DNA of 64,000 nt from Confluentibacter sediminis (GTDB lineage: Bacteria > Bacteroidota > Bacteroidia > Flavobacteriales > Flavobacteriaceae): positions 62,001 through 126,000 of the forward strand of contig NZ_QKPO01000007.1 in assembly GCF_003258355.1 (NCBI RefSeq). The letters are read 5' to 3'. The notes below the pieces were generated by a model. It was not told where the DNA came from and did no database searches. It saw only the letters and a list, made by a program, of their open reading frames with translations. The translations under genes were made by a program, and so were the position numbers. Position 1 is the stretch's first letter. Every line of letters starts with the position of its first letter. This document shows, piece after piece, positions 8,236 to 18,334 of the stretch.

Positions 8236-9978
8236 ATGAGACATATGAAAACACAAACAGAAAATAAAACACAAGAAGTGACAAGTAAAACGATAAGAAT
8301 TGCTGGAAGCGAAGCTGTTGTAAGAAGTTTAATAGCCGAAGGCGTTGATATCCTTTATGGGTATCCGGGAGGAGCTATCATGCCAGTTTATGATGAATTA
8401 TTTAAATTTAGAAATGAAATTCATCATGTTTTAACGAGGCACGAACAAGGTGCAGCGCATGCAGCACAAGGATTTGCACGTATTTCTGGTAGGGTTGGGG
8501 TTGCTATAGCGACATCGGGTCCAGGTGCCACAAATTTAATTACAGGCATTGCAGATGCTCAAATAGACTCTACACCCTTAGTTTGTATTACAGGTCAAGT
8601 CGCTTCACATCTGTTAGGTAGTGATGCCTTTCAAGAAACTGATATTGTCGGTATTTCAACTCCTGTTACTAAATGGAGTTGCCAAGTGACAAAAGCATCA
8701 GAAATCCCTGAAGTTTTAGCGAAAGCTTTTTATATCGCTAAAAGTGGTCGACCAGGTCCCGTACTTGTTGATATAACAAAAGATGCACAGTTTGGAGAAT
8801 TAGATTTTGAATATAAAAAATGCACAGGTGTAAGAAGTTATATTCCTATACCGAAAACAAATCCAGAGGCTGTTAAAGCTGCAGCAGATTTAATAAACAG
8901 TGCTAAAAAACCGATGATTATTTGGGGTCAAGGTGTTATTCTTGGGAAAGCAGAAAATGAACTTAAAGCCGTTATTGAGAAAACGGGAATTCCTGCGGCA
9001 TGGACCATTTTAGGGGCTTCTGCCATACCGACATCACACCCTTTAAATATTGGTATGGTGGGTATGCATGGTAATTATGCACCAAACAAGTTAACAAACG
9101 AATGTGATGTGCTTATTGCTATCGGTATGCGTTTTGATGACCGTGTAACAGGTAATTTAAGTACCTATGCTAAACAAGCTAAAATAGTTCATTTTGATAT
9201 TGATCCTGCTGAAATTGATAAAAATGTAAAAACGGATGTTGCTGTTATTGGAGATTCCAAAGATAGTTTAGCACAATTGCTGCCATTATTAGATGTAAAA
9301 TCTCATGAAGGTTGGTTGCAAGAGTTTAAAGATTTATATGATATTGAATTCGATAAAGTTATAAAAGACGATATCTATCCGACCAAAGAAGGTTTAACGA
9401 TGGGTGAGGTGTTAAAACAAATAAATATTGAAAGCAAAGGAAATGCAGCCATCGTTTCAGATGTTGGTCAGCATCAAATGATTGCTTGTCGCTATTCAGA
9501 ATTTAACCTTACCAAAAGCAATATTACGTCGGGTGGATTAGGGACTATGGGATTTGCGTTACCAGCAGCCATTGGTGCTAAAATGGCGGCTCCAGACAGA
9601 GAAGTGGTTGCCATTATTGGTGATGGTGGTTTTCAAATGAATATTCAAGAATTAGGGACCGTTTTTCAGCAAAAAGTACCGGTTAAAATTGTAGTTTTAA
9701 ACAATGAATTTTTGGGTATGGTTCGCCAATGGCAACAGTTGTTTTTTGATAAACGTTATGCGTCTACAGAAATGACAAACCCAGATTTTGTAACCATTGC
9801 AAAAGGCTATTATATAGAAGCGAAACGTATTAGTAAGAGGGAAGAATTAGAAGGGGCCATTAAAGACATGATAGCGTCTAAAAACTCATATTTCTTAGAA
9901 GTTTGTGTAGAAAAAGAAGATAATGTATTCCCAATGATACCAACAGGAGCTTCTGTTTCAGATATCAGATTAAGTTAA
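8236..9978 (+). CDS. ilvB: Acetolactate synthase large (catalytic) subunit
   Basis: A thiamine-diphosphate enzyme that condenses pyruvate with pyruvate or 2-ketobutyrate, the first common step of BCAA synthesis. It has 580 residues. The N-terminal PYR domain carries the catalytic Glu motif RHEQGAAHAAQGFAR, the middle domain is FAD-like, and the C-terminal PP domain has the ThDP motif GDGGFQMNIQELGTV. Either ATG 8236 or the in-frame ATG at 8245 (MKTQTENK) could be the start; both leave a low-complexity leader before the conserved TIRIAGSEAVV. It works with the small subunit encoded next. Confidence 0.96.
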   Translation: MRHMKTQTENKTQEVTSKTIRIAGSEAVVRSLIAEGVDILYGYPGGAIMPVYDELFKFRNEIHHVLTRHEQGAAHAAQGFARISGRVGVAIATSGPGATNLITGIADAQIDSTPLVCITGQVASHLLGSDAFQETDIVGISTPVTKWSCQVTKASEIPEVLAKAFYIAKSGRPGPVLVDITKDAQFGELDFEYKKCTGVRSYIPIPKTNPEAVKAAADLINSAKKPMIIWGQGVILGKAENELKAVIEKTGIPAAWTILGASAIPTSHPLNIGMVGMHGNYAPNKLTNECDVLIAIGMRFDDRVTGNLSTYAKQAKIVHFDIDPAEIDKNVKTDVAVIGDSKDSLAQLLPLLDVKSHEGWLQEFKDLYDIEFDKVIKDDIYPTKEGLTMGEVLKQINIESKGNAAIVSDVGQHQMIACRYSEFNLTKSNITSGGLGTMGFALPAAIGAKMAAPDREVVAIIGDGGFQMNIQELGTVFQQKVPVKIVVLNNEFLGMVRQWQQLFFDKRYASTEMTNPDFVTIAKGYYIEAKRISKREELEGAIKDMIASKNSYFLEVCVEKEDNVFPMIPTGASVSDIRLS

Positions 9979-10047
9979 TTAAAGAAACAAGAATAGAGAT
10001 AAAAGTCTTTTTTCCTTTCATCATATTCTCTAATATCTTTTTAAAAA

Positions 10048-10581
10048 ATGAACGAAGAAATTAAATCATTCACCATATCGGTTTATACCGAAAATAATAT
10101 TGGATTGCTCAATCGTATATCTGCGATTTTTCAGCGTAGACATATAAATATCGAAAGTTTAACAACATCGCAATCTGAAATTGAAAACGTAAACAGGTTT
10201 GTTATTGTTGTTAACATAACTGAAAGTCAGGCAAGCAAAGTTGTAAAACAAATTGAAAAGCAAGTAGAGGCATTACGGGCTTATTATCATACAGATGATG
10301 AGACCATATATACTGAATCTTGTATGTTTAAAATAAAATCTGATTTATTGTTTGAAGAGCCCCAAATTCAGAACATCATAAAAGATAGTAATGCAAGAAT
10401 CGTCACTGTAAATAAAAAGTTTTTTGTGCTAGAAAAATCGGGTAGGCGTAATGAAATAGAATTATTAAGAAGAGAGCTCAATGTTTTCGGTATTATGCAA
10501 TTTGTACGTTCTGGTCGAATTGCAGTTACTAAAGAAGAAATGAAAATAACAGAGATGCTAGCAGCATTTAATAACCAATAA
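10048..10581 (+). CDS. ilvN: Acetolactate synthase small (regulatory) subunit
   Basis: The regulatory partner of IlvB; it raises activity and gives feedback inhibition by valine. It has 177 residues, with an N-terminal ACT domain (FTISVYTENNIGLLNRISAIFQRRHINIESL) and a C-terminal domain typical of IlvN/IlvH. It lies 69 bases after ilvB and 28 bases before ilvC, so co-transcription is very likely. Confidence 0.95.
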   Translation: MNEEIKSFTISVYTENNIGLLNRISAIFQRRHINIESLTTSQSEIENVNRFVIVVNITESQASKVVKQIEKQVEALRAYYHTDDETIYTESCMFKIKSDLLFEEPQIQNIIKDSNARIVTVNKKFFVLEKSGRRNEIELLRRELNVFGIMQFVRSGRIAVTKEEMKITEMLAAFNNQ

Positions 10582-10609
10582 TAACACTATATAAACAACA
10601 TAATTAAAA

Positions 10610-12085
10610 ATGGGAAATTATTTTAACACACTATCGCTAAGAGATAAATTAGATCAATTGTCGAAGTGTCGATTTATGGAAACTGCAGAATTTGCAGATG
10701 GCGTAGAAGCATTAAAAGGTAAAAAAATTGTTATCGTAGGTTGTGGAGCACAAGGACTTAATCAAGGGTTGAATATGAGAGATTCTGGTTTAGATATTTC
10801 TTATGCACTGCGTGCTGAGGCAATTGCAGAGAAACGTAAGTCATTTTTAAACGCAACAGAAAATGGTTTTAATGTTGGAACTTATGAAGCATTAATTCCG
10901 ACGGCCGATTTAGTTTTAAATTTAACTCCAGATAAACAACATACAAGTGTTATTAAAGCAATAATGCCTTTAATGAAAAAAGGAGCAACATTATCGTATT
11001 CTCACGGATTTAATATTGTTGAAGAAGGTACTCAAATACGTAAAGACTTAACCGTTATTATGGTGGCGCCTAAATGTCCTGGAACTGAAGTTAGGGAAGA
11101 ATATAAAAGAGGTTTTGGTGTGCCAACGCTTATTGCTGTTCACGAAGAAAATGATCCGGAAGGAAAAGGTTGGGCGCAAGCGAAAGCTTATGCGGCTGCA
11201 ACAGGTGGCGATAGAGCAGGTGTATTAGCATCTTCTTTTGTAGCAGAGGTGAAGTCTGATTTAATGGGAGAACAAACCATTCTTTGTGGATTGTTACAAA
11301 CAGGTTCTATTCTTTGTTTCAATAAAATGATTGAAAAAGGAATCGATGCAGGATATGCTTCAAAATTAATTCAGTATGGTTGGGAAACTATTACAGAAGG
11401 TCTTAAGTATGGTGGTATTACCAATATGATGGATAGACTTTCTAACCCAGCAAAAATAAAAGCTTTTGAATTATCAGAAGAATTAAAAGATATCATGCGT
11501 CCATTATTCCAAAAACATATGGATGATATTATGGAAGGAACATTTTCTTCTGGTATGATGGCGGATTGGGCAAATAATGATAAAGATTTATTAGGTTGGA
11601 GAGCGGAAACAGCAGAGACAGCTTTTGAAAAAACACCTGCTGGAGATGTTGCAATTTCTGAACAAGAATATTATGATAATGGAGTGTTAATGGTTGCTAT
11701 GGTAAGAGCAGGTGTAGAATTAGCGTTTGAAGCTATGACGGATTCTGGAATTATTGATGCTTCTGCATATTATGAATCTTTACATGAAACGCCTCTTATT
11801 GCAAATACTATTGCAAGAAGGAAATTATACGAAATGAATAGCGTTATCTCTGATACTGCGGAGTACGGATGTTATTTGTTCGATCACGCATGCAAACCTT
11901 TATTAGCAGATTTCATGAAGAAAATTGATACCGATGTTATTGGTAAAGCCTATGCTAAAGACAATGGGAAAGGGGTTGATAATGCTAAATTAATAGAGGT
12001 CAATGCAGCTTTAAGAAATCATCCTGTTGAAAAAATAGGAACCTTCTTAAGAGCTTCGATGAAAGCTATGAAACCAATAGTTTAA
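10610..12085 (+). CDS. ilvC: Ketol-acid reductoisomerase (class II)
   Basis: An NADPH-dependent enzyme that isomerises and reduces acetolactate or acetohydroxybutyrate to the dihydroxy acid used by IlvD. At 491 residues it is the long class II form, with a duplicated helical domain, rather than the roughly 330-residue class I form. The nucleotide-binding motif [20 protein letters not shown] lies near residue 42, and metal-ligand acidic residues occur in [12 protein letters not shown]. Neighbours are ilvN upstream and ilvA 17 bases downstream. Confidence 0.96.
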   Translation: MGNYFNTLSLRDKLDQLSKCRFMETAEFADGVEALKGKKIVIVGCGAQGLNQGLNMRDSGLDISYALRAEAIAEKRKSFLNATENGFNVGTYEALIPTADLVLNLTPDKQHTSVIKAIMPLMKKGATLSYSHGFNIVEEGTQIRKDLTVIMVAPKCPGTEVREEYKRGFGVPTLIAVHEENDPEGKGWAQAKAYAAATGGDRAGVLASSFVAEVKSDLMGEQTILCGLLQTGSILCFNKMIEKGIDAGYASKLIQYGWETITEGLKYGGITNMMDRLSNPAKIKAFELSEELKDIMRPLFQKHMDDIMEGTFSSGMMADWANNDKDLLGWRAETAETAFEKTPAGDVAISEQEYYDNGVLMVAMVRAGVELAFEAMTDSGIIDASAYYESLHETPLIANTIARRKLYEMNSVISDTAEYGCYLFDHACKPLLADFMKKIDTDVIGKAYAKDNGKGVDNAKLIEVNAALRNHPVEKIGTFLRASMKAMKPIV

Positions 12086-12102
12086 TATAGAAGACTCGTT
12101 AT

Positions 12103-13368
12103 ATGAATAAGGAAAAGATCATATATTTTCCTAGTATTGAAAACATTAAAGTAGCTACCGATACCATCAAAAAGGTATCGGCAGTTACACCTTTAAGTCT
12201 TAGTGAAAGATATTCAAAACGGTACGAAGCAAATATTTTTTTAAAACGTGAAGATCTTCAACAAGTACGTTCTTATAAAATCAGAGGGGCCTATAATAAA
12301 ATAAGTTCCTTAACAGAAGCAGAATCTAAAAATGGTGTGGTTTGTGCCAGTGCAGGCAATCATGCTCAAGGTTTTGCCCTTTCTTGTAAATTATTGAAAA
12401 TAAAGGGGACTGTTTATATGCCAACGCCAACACCAAATCAAAAAATTGAACAGGTTAAAATGTTTGGTGAAGATTTTATAGAGATTAAATTGATTGGAGA
12501 CACCTATGATGATGCCTATCATGCCTCTATGATAGAATGTGATGAGCTTCATAAAACATTCATCCACCCGTTTGATGATGAAAAAGTTATTGAAGGACAA
12601 GCAACTATTGGCTTGGAAATTCTAGAACAAGCAAAGGAGCCCATTGATTATGTGTTCATAGCAGTTGGAGGAGGTGGATTAGCGGCGGGTTTATCAACCG
12701 TTTTTAAAGCATTATCACCCAATACAAAAATAATAGGTGTAGAGCCAGAAGGAGCGCCTTCTATGTCGGTTTCAATAAAAAACAACAAAAATACAGAGCT
12801 TCAGCAGATTGAGAAATTTATTGATGGAGCTGCCGTAAAACGTGTTGGCGATCTTACATTTCCTATATGTAAGCAGAATTTGTATTCTATGACTACTGTC
12901 CCAGAAGGTAAAGTGTGCCAAACCATTTTAGAATTGTATAATAAAGATGCTATTGTTGTTGAGCCAGCAGGTGCATTGAGTATTTCTGCATTAGATTTTT
13001 ATGCTGAAGACATAAAAGGTAAACATGTGGTCTGTGTAGTTAGTGGAAGTAACAATGATATCACCAGAACAGCTGAAATAAAAGAACGGGCTTTATTGTA
13101 CGCCAATTTAAAACACTATTTTATTGTAAAGTTTCCGCAACGCGCCGGGGCGTTAAAAGAGTTTGTGGTTGATATTCTAGGGCCAACAGACGATATCACC
13201 CATTTTGAATATACCAAGAAAACAAATAGGGAAAATGGTGCTGCCTTGGTGGGTATTGAGCTCAAGTCTGCTAAGGATTTAGAACCATTAATAACTAAAA
13301 TGAAACAAAGAAACTTTTTTGGAGACTATTTAAATAACAAACCAGACTTATTTCAGTTTTTAGTTTGA
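12103..13368 (+). CDS. ilvA: Threonine ammonia-lyase (biosynthetic)
   Basis: A PLP enzyme that deaminates threonine to 2-ketobutyrate, the entry point to isoleucine. It has 421 residues. The PLP lysine is in SYKIRGAYN (Lys59), the phosphate-binding loop is GGGGLAAGL, and a C-terminal ACT-like domain (about 330-421, HYFIVKFPQRAGALKEF) suggests feedback control by isoleucine. The C-terminal part is the short single-domain type, not the double one of E. coli IlvA. It is the last gene of the ilv operon, which explains why isoleucine codons dominate the leader peptide. Confidence 0.93.
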   Translation: MNKEKIIYFPSIENIKVATDTIKKVSAVTPLSLSERYSKRYEANIFLKREDLQQVRSYKIRGAYNKISSLTEAESKNGVVCASAGNHAQGFALSCKLLKIKGTVYMPTPTPNQKIEQVKMFGEDFIEIKLIGDTYDDAYHASMIECDELHKTFIHPFDDEKVIEGQATIGLEILEQAKEPIDYVFIAVGGGGLAAGLSTVFKALSPNTKIIGVEPEGAPSMSVSIKNNKNTELQQIEKFIDGAAVKRVGDLTFPICKQNLYSMTTVPEGKVCQTILELYNKDAIVVEPAGALSISALDFYAEDIKGKHVVCVVSGSNNDITRTAEIKERALLYANLKHYFIVKFPQRAGALKEFVVDILGPTDDITHFEYTKKTNRENGAALVGIELKSAKDLEPLITKMKQRNFFGDYLNNKPDLFQFLV

Positions 13369-13391
13369 TTTTATGCCTTTAAAATAATTTC

Positions 13392-13407
13392 CCGAAATCG
13401 ATTTCGG
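13392..13407. repeat. 16-base perfect palindrome after ilvA
   Basis: CCGAAATCGATTTCGG is fully self-complementary and lies 24 bases after the ilvA stop. Only a short TTT follows on the plus strand, so it is a weak terminator candidate or a copy of a small palindromic repeat. Confidence 0.5.
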
Positions 13408-13538
13408 TTTAACTAATATTCATTCAAATAATCCATGTGTTAAGAATGCAATATTTTTTATATATCATATCTTTTGTCAAAGTCTCATAAGTAAAAATAT
13501 AGGTATCTTAGCAATACATTTTAATATACATTTTTATT

Positions 13539-15131
13539 ATGAGCACAACATTTTCAGAAATACCGGAAGCATATAAAATCAAGTCTCTTCTACATCAAAA
13601 ATCATATTTAGTTTCGGGAGAACTTAAACAGTGGCATGGAGCTACTTCAGAAGTATATTCTACCATTTCTTCAACAAAAGAATATAAACCAACGTTATTA
13701 GGAACTGTTCCGGAACTTGGTGCAGATGAAGGTATAGAGGCTTTAAATTCAGCAGTAGAAGCATATGACAAAGGGCAGGGGCTTTGGCCAACCATGAAAG
13801 TTGTAGATCGTATAGCTTGCATGGAAACATTTGTAAAACAAATGAAAACCAAAAGAGAAGAGATTGTTAAACTTTTAATGTGGGAAATTGGTAAAAACCT
13901 ACCAGATTCAGAAAAAGAATTTGACAGAACGGTTGATTATATTAATGACACCATAGAAGCATATAAACAAATAGATAGGGATTCTGCTAAATTTGAGAAA
14001 AGTGATGGAGTGTATGCGCATATTCGCAGAGGACCTCTTGGTGTTGTTTTGTGTTTGGGGCCTTATAATTATCCGCTTAATGAAACCTTTACGTTACTTA
14101 TTCCGGCATTAATTATGGGTAATACCATTATTTTTAAGCCTGCAAAATTAGGTGTGTTATTAATTTCTCCATTATTAGAGGCATTTCAAAATAGTTTCCC
14201 TAAAGGTGTTGTAAGTATTATTTATGGAAGAGGACGTGTATTGGCAACTCCTATAATGCAATCTGGAAAAGTAGATGTATTAGCATTGATAGGAAATAGT
14301 AAATCTGCCAATGCATTGCAAGAAAATCACCCAAAAAAGAATAGGCTACGTTTAGTGCTAGGATTAGAGGCCAAAAACCCTGCTATAGTATTGCCTGATG
14401 CCGATTTAGATTTAGCAGTAGATGAATGTATTGCTGGAACTTTGTCTTTTAATGGTCAACGTTGTACAGCGCTAAAAGTGTTGTATGTTCATGAATCTGT
14501 TATTGAAGAATTTAACAGGCGTTTTTCATATAAAGTAGATTCATTAAAATTTGGGAACCCATGGGAAGCTGGAGCAAAATTAACACCATTACCAGAAGTT
14601 GATAAGCCAGCATATATTAAAGAATTAATTGATGATGCATTATCAAAAGGAGCCAAAATTCTTAACAAAAAAGGAGGGGAGATTTCGGATAATTTTATTT
14701 ATCCTGCGGTTTTATACCCAGTTAATAAAAACATGAGAGTATTTCAAGAAGAGCAATTTGGGCCTGTAGTTCCCGTAGTTTCTTTTTCAAATATTGAAGA
14801 ACCTCTCGATGATATGGCAGAATCTAATTATGGTCAGCAAGTTAGTTTGTTTGGAAAAAATGTTAATACCTTATCACCATTAATAGATACTTTAGTAAAT
14901 TTGGTGTGTCGAGTGAATTTGAATAGTTCTTGTCAACGTGGACCAGATGTATATCCTTTTACAGGAAGAAAAGATTCAGCCGTTAGTACATTAAGTGTAC
15001 ACGATGCGTTGAGGTCATTTTCTATTAGAACATTTGTAGCGTCGAAAGATAATGAGTATAATAATGCCATTTTAAATGAGTTATTAGAAAAGAAAACATC
15101 AAATTTTATAAGTACAGATTATATTTTATAA
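13539..15131 (+). CDS. NADP-dependent aldehyde dehydrogenase (GAPN-like)
   Basis: An aldehyde dehydrogenase superfamily member of 530 residues. The closest resemblance I recognise is to non-phosphorylating glyceraldehyde-3-phosphate dehydrogenases, which oxidise G3P to 3-phosphoglycerate with NADP. The oxyanion Asn region is [11 protein letters not shown], the general-base Glu is in [20 protein letters not shown], and the catalytic Cys is in [10 protein letters not shown]. The N-terminal 60 residues precede the core. It lies 170 bases after ilvA and 21 bases before the azurin gene. Substrate assignment rests on similarity only; another aldehyde is possible. Confidence 0.8.
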   Translation: MSTTFSEIPEAYKIKSLLHQKSYLVSGELKQWHGATSEVYSTISSTKEYKPTLLGTVPELGADEGIEALNSAVEAYDKGQGLWPTMKVVDRIACMETFVKQMKTKREEIVKLLMWEIGKNLPDSEKEFDRTVDYINDTIEAYKQIDRDSAKFEKSDGVYAHIRRGPLGVVLCLGPYNYPLNETFTLLIPALIMGNTIIFKPAKLGVLLISPLLEAFQNSFPKGVVSIIYGRGRVLATPIMQSGKVDVLALIGNSKSANALQENHPKKNRLRLVLGLEAKNPAIVLPDADLDLAVDECIAGTLSFNGQRCTALKVLYVHESVIEEFNRRFSYKVDSLKFGNPWEAGAKLTPLPEVDKPAYIKELIDDALSKGAKILNKKGGEISDNFIYPAVLYPVNKNMRVFQEEQFGPVVPVVSFSNIEEPLDDMAESNYGQQVSLFGKNVNTLSPLIDTLVNLVCRVNLNSSCQRGPDVYPFTGRKDSAVSTLSVHDALRSFSIRTFVASKDNEYNNAILNELLEKKTSNFISTDYIL

Positions 15132-15152
15132 AACAAAAACTAAATTTTAAGC

Positions 15153-15683
15153 ATGAACAAGAGACACATTAACTATGTATTGGTAACTATTTTTTCGCTA
15201 GTGGTTTTAACAAGTTGCGGTGGTGAAAAGAAAAAAGAAGAGGTAAAAGAAACCATCAAATTAGGCACTCCAAAAGAAGAAGAGCCACAAGCAGAAATGA
15301 ATAGTGACGTTGCTGAAATTGTAATTTCAGCCGATGATATGATGAAATTTGATTTGTCTGAAATTAAAGTGAAAGCGGGTCAAAAAATAAAGATAACGTT
15401 AAGACACAAAGGTAAGCTAGACATAAATGTAATGGGGCATAATTTTGTGATTCTAAAACAAGGTGTTGATTTGACAGATTTCGCTACTAAAGCAGCAGTT
15501 TCTAAAGATACCAAATACATCCCTAAAGGTTCAGAAAATGATATTGTAGCGCATACCGATTTAATTGGTGGTGGACAAACATCCTCTGTGGAATTTGATG
15601 CGCCTGAAGCTGGAACATACAATTTTTTATGTAGCTTCCCTGGGCATTATGCACTAATGAAAGGTAAATTTATAGTGGAATAA
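15153..15683 (+). CDS. Azurin-type cupredoxin lipoprotein
   Basis: A small blue-copper electron-transfer protein. Residues 1-22 form a lipoprotein signal (VLVTIFSLVVLTSC), so it should be anchored in the periplasm or outer membrane. A Lys/Glu-rich linker follows, then a cupredoxin fold. The copper ligands are visible as His96 (MGHNFV), Cys160, His165 and Met169 (FLCSFPGHYALMKG), with the exact Cys-x4-His-x3-Met spacing of azurin. Its redox partner is not in the window. The strong hairpin at 15729 ends the transcript. Confidence 0.93.
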   Translation: MNKRHINYVLVTIFSLVVLTSCGGEKKKEEVKETIKLGTPKEEEPQAEMNSDVAEIVISADDMMKFDLSEIKVKAGQKIKITLRHKGKLDINVMGHNFVILKQGVDLTDFATKAAVSKDTKYIPKGSENDIVAHTDLIGGGQTSSVEFDAPEAGTYNFLCSFPGHYALMKGKFIVE

Positions 15684-15728
15684 AATTTTATAAATGATAT
15701 TCAGTAAGTGATTATTCACTTAAAAAAA

Positions 15729-15752
15729 AGCCCTTAATTAAGGGCTTTTTTT
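15729..15752. terminator. Intrinsic terminator after the azurin gene
   Basis: AGCCCTTAA and TTAAGGGCT make a perfect stem preceded by A8 and followed by T7, 46 bases past the azurin stop. It would work in both directions. Confidence 0.92.
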
Positions 15753-15933
15753 ATTATAGTGTACGTGAAAATGAAAAATTCAATTTTTTACTTCATAGCA
15801 GTAAAGTGTTAAAAACACATTTAAAAATGATAAAAGCTTAGGAGTTCAATAATTAAAATTTATTTTTATTGAAAAATATTGCTATTTTCATGGCATTATA
15901 TAAACCAACATTAACCAACTAAACTAAATAATT

Positions 15934-17157
15934 ATGAAAGAAGTAAATAAAAATAAAATATTTTTAGCGGCTTGTATTTCTCTTATAGTAACTTCTATGA
16001 CGTTTGCTATTAGAGCTGGGATTTTAACACAATTAGGAACTGATTTTGGGATTTCAAATGAAAAACTAGGGTGGATTAACAGTATGGCATTTTTAGGCTT
16101 TCCAATTGCCATGATTGTTGGAGGTTTATTGTATAATTCAATAGGTGCCAAAAAATTGATGACGGTTGCTTTTGTAAGTCACATTTTAGGGTTAATCTTA
16201 ACTATTTATGCTGGTGGATTTTGGACATTAATCATCTCGACTTTCTTCATTGGTTTTGCTAATGGTTCTGTTGAAGCAGCTTGTAATCCTATGATTGCCG
16301 ATATGTACACAAACAATAGAACAGCCATGTTAAATAAATTTCATGTTTGGTTTCCTGGAGGACTTGTCATTGGGGCCTTGATTTCAGAATTTATGTCAAG
16401 CAATGGCATGGGATGGCAAATGCAAATTGCAGTCATGCTAATTCCTACGTTGATTTATGGATACTTGGTGTTTTCCCAGAAATTTCCAGAAGGTGAAAAT
16501 ATAGAGTCTAATACGTCTCTAAATATAAAAGCATTGGCAAACCCTTTATACATATTTATGTTTTTATGTATGTCATTAACGGCTGTCTCAGAGTTTATAC
16601 CTCAACAATGGGTAGAAAAAATATTAGGTAGTTCTGGTGCTAGCCCCATGTTGGTGTTGGCATTAGTTACAGGAATTATGGCTTTGGGACGTTTCTTTGC
16701 GGGGCCAATAGTACACAAATTAAATCCGATAGGTGTTCTTTGGATGTCTGCAATTACTACTACGGTAGCCATTTATTTAATGAGTATTGCAGATGGCGGT
16801 TTAATTTATGCAGCCGCAGCGTTATTCGCACTTGGTGTTTGTTATTTCTGGCCAACCATGATAGGCTTTATATCTGAATATACTTCAAAAACAGGGGCTT
16901 TGGGAATGTCGCTTGTAGGAGGTATGGGCATGTTTGCTACCTCCATTTGGAATCCAATAATTGGTTCTATGCTTGATAGCGAAAGGGAAAATGCGATGGC
17001 TTCAGGATTAGTAGGAGCCGCTGCCGATATTGTAGCAGGTAAATCCATATTGGGATTCATGGTTTACTTCCCTTTAACTTTAGTAGTGTTATTTGGGATA
17101 TTATTTTTTATGCGTAAAAAAATAGAAGAAAGAAGAATACCACAAACAGGGCATTAA
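15934..17157 (+). CDS. MFS transporter, probable sugar or keto-sugar permease
   Basis: A 407-residue inner-membrane protein with about twelve hydrophobic segments in two halves, typical of the major facilitator superfamily. Conserved turns include NSIGAKKLM between helices 2 and 3 and FHVWFPGGLVIGALISEFM in the first half. It begins a four-gene set with an oxidoreductase, a sugar isomerase and a DUF1080 protein, all in the same direction with gaps of 3-18 bases. That context suggests uptake of a glycoside or its breakdown product. The substrate cannot be read from sequence. Confidence 0.85.
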   Translation: MKEVNKNKIFLAACISLIVTSMTFAIRAGILTQLGTDFGISNEKLGWINSMAFLGFPIAMIVGGLLYNSIGAKKLMTVAFVSHILGLILTIYAGGFWTLIISTFFIGFANGSVEAACNPMIADMYTNNRTAMLNKFHVWFPGGLVIGALISEFMSSNGMGWQMQIAVMLIPTLIYGYLVFSQKFPEGENIESNTSLNIKALANPLYIFMFLCMSLTAVSEFIPQQWVEKILGSSGASPMLVLALVTGIMALGRFFAGPIVHKLNPIGVLWMSAITTTVAIYLMSIADGGLIYAAAALFALGVCYFWPTMIGFISEYTSKTGALGMSLVGGMGMFATSIWNPIIGSMLDSERENAMASGLVGAAADIVAGKSILGFMVYFPLTLVVLFGILFFMRKKIEERRIPQTGH

Positions 17158-17175
17158 AATATTTAAAATTTAAAA

Positions 17176-18324
17176 ATGAGTAGAAAATTAAGAATGGGAA
17201 TGATTGGAGGAGGAACCGGGTCATTCATTGGAGATGTACACAGAAAAGCTTCCTCAATTGATGGATTGATAGAATTAGTATGTGGAGCTTTTAGTAGCAA
17301 TTCAGAAAAATCAATTCAATCTGGTAAAAATTTATTTCTTCCAGAAAACAGATGCTATGGGAGTTATGAAGAAATGATTTTAAAAGAAAAAGAATTGCCA
17401 GAAGATGTTAGAATGGATTTTGTTGCCATTGTAACACCAAATCATATGCATTTTCCACCAGCTAAATTAGCATTGGAACATGGGTTTCATGTGGTTTGTG
17501 ATAAACCCGTTACTTTGACTTTAGATGAGGCGTTAGAACTTCAAAAAGTCATAGATAAAAGCGGTAAATTATTTGCATTGACCCACAATTATACAGGTAA
17601 TGCGATGGTAAAGCAAGCCAAAGCTATGGTTGATAATGGCGATTTAGGTAACATTAGAAAAATACAAGTACAATATTTACAGGGTTGGTTATCTACTGCT
17701 GTTGAAAAAACAGATAATAAACAAGCATCTTGGCGTACAGATCCCAAACGTTCCGGTATAGGGGGTGCGTTGGGGGATATTGGAACCCATGCTGAAAATT
17801 TAGTAGAGTATATAACTGGATTGAAAATTGACGAATTGGCTGCCGATCTTGGTCGTTTTGGAGAAGGAAGAACTTTAGACGATGATGGTAATTTGTTGCT
17901 CCGAATGGAAAATGGTGCCAAAGGAACCATGTCTTTTTCTCAAATTGCTTTAGGGGAGGAAAACAACTTGGCTATTAAGGTATATGGTGAAAAAGGAAGT
18001 TTGGAGTGGTATCAAGAAAATCCGAATGAATTAATAACGCGTTGGTTAGACAAACCCAAACAAATTTTCACTCCTAATGGTAATGGTTTATATCCTGAGT
18101 CGTCTTCTGTAACAAGAATTCCAGCAGGACATCCTGAAGGTTATTTAGAGGCTTTTGCAACTATTTATAAAAATTTTGCAACGCATGTCATGGCTGTTAA
18201 GGACGGAAAAAACATTAAAAAACCAGATTATCCGACCGTTGAAGATGGTATACGAGGCATGAAATTCATTTATGCTTCTGTAGAAAGTGATAAAAATAAC
18301 GCCGCTTGGGTAAAACTAAATTAA
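17176..18324 (+). CDS. Gfo/Idh/MocA family oxidoreductase
   Basis: A 382-residue NAD(P)-dependent dehydrogenase acting on a sugar or inositol-like substrate. The N-terminal Rossmann motif is MGMIGGGTGSFIGDVH, the catalytic-lysine motif is VCDKPVTLTLDEA, and GDIGTHAENL carries the conserved His of the substrate domain. Lying between an MFS permease and a sugar isomerase, with DUF1080 downstream, it probably oxidises a glycoside or interconverts 3-keto sugars. The exact reaction is inference. Confidence 0.9.
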   Translation: MSRKLRMGMIGGGTGSFIGDVHRKASSIDGLIELVCGAFSSNSEKSIQSGKNLFLPENRCYGSYEEMILKEKELPEDVRMDFVAIVTPNHMHFPPAKLALEHGFHVVCDKPVTLTLDEALELQKVIDKSGKLFALTHNYTGNAMVKQAKAMVDNGDLGNIRKIQVQYLQGWLSTAVEKTDNKQASWRTDPKRSGIGGALGDIGTHAENLVEYITGLKIDELAADLGRFGEGRTLDDDGNLLLRMENGAKGTMSFSQIALGEENNLAIKVYGEKGSLEWYQENPNELITRWLDKPKQIFTPNGNGLYPESSSVTRIPAGHPEGYLEAFATIYKNFATHVMAVKDGKNIKKPDYPTVEDGIRGMKFIYASVESDKNNAAWVKLN

Positions 18325-18334
18325 AATAATAGAT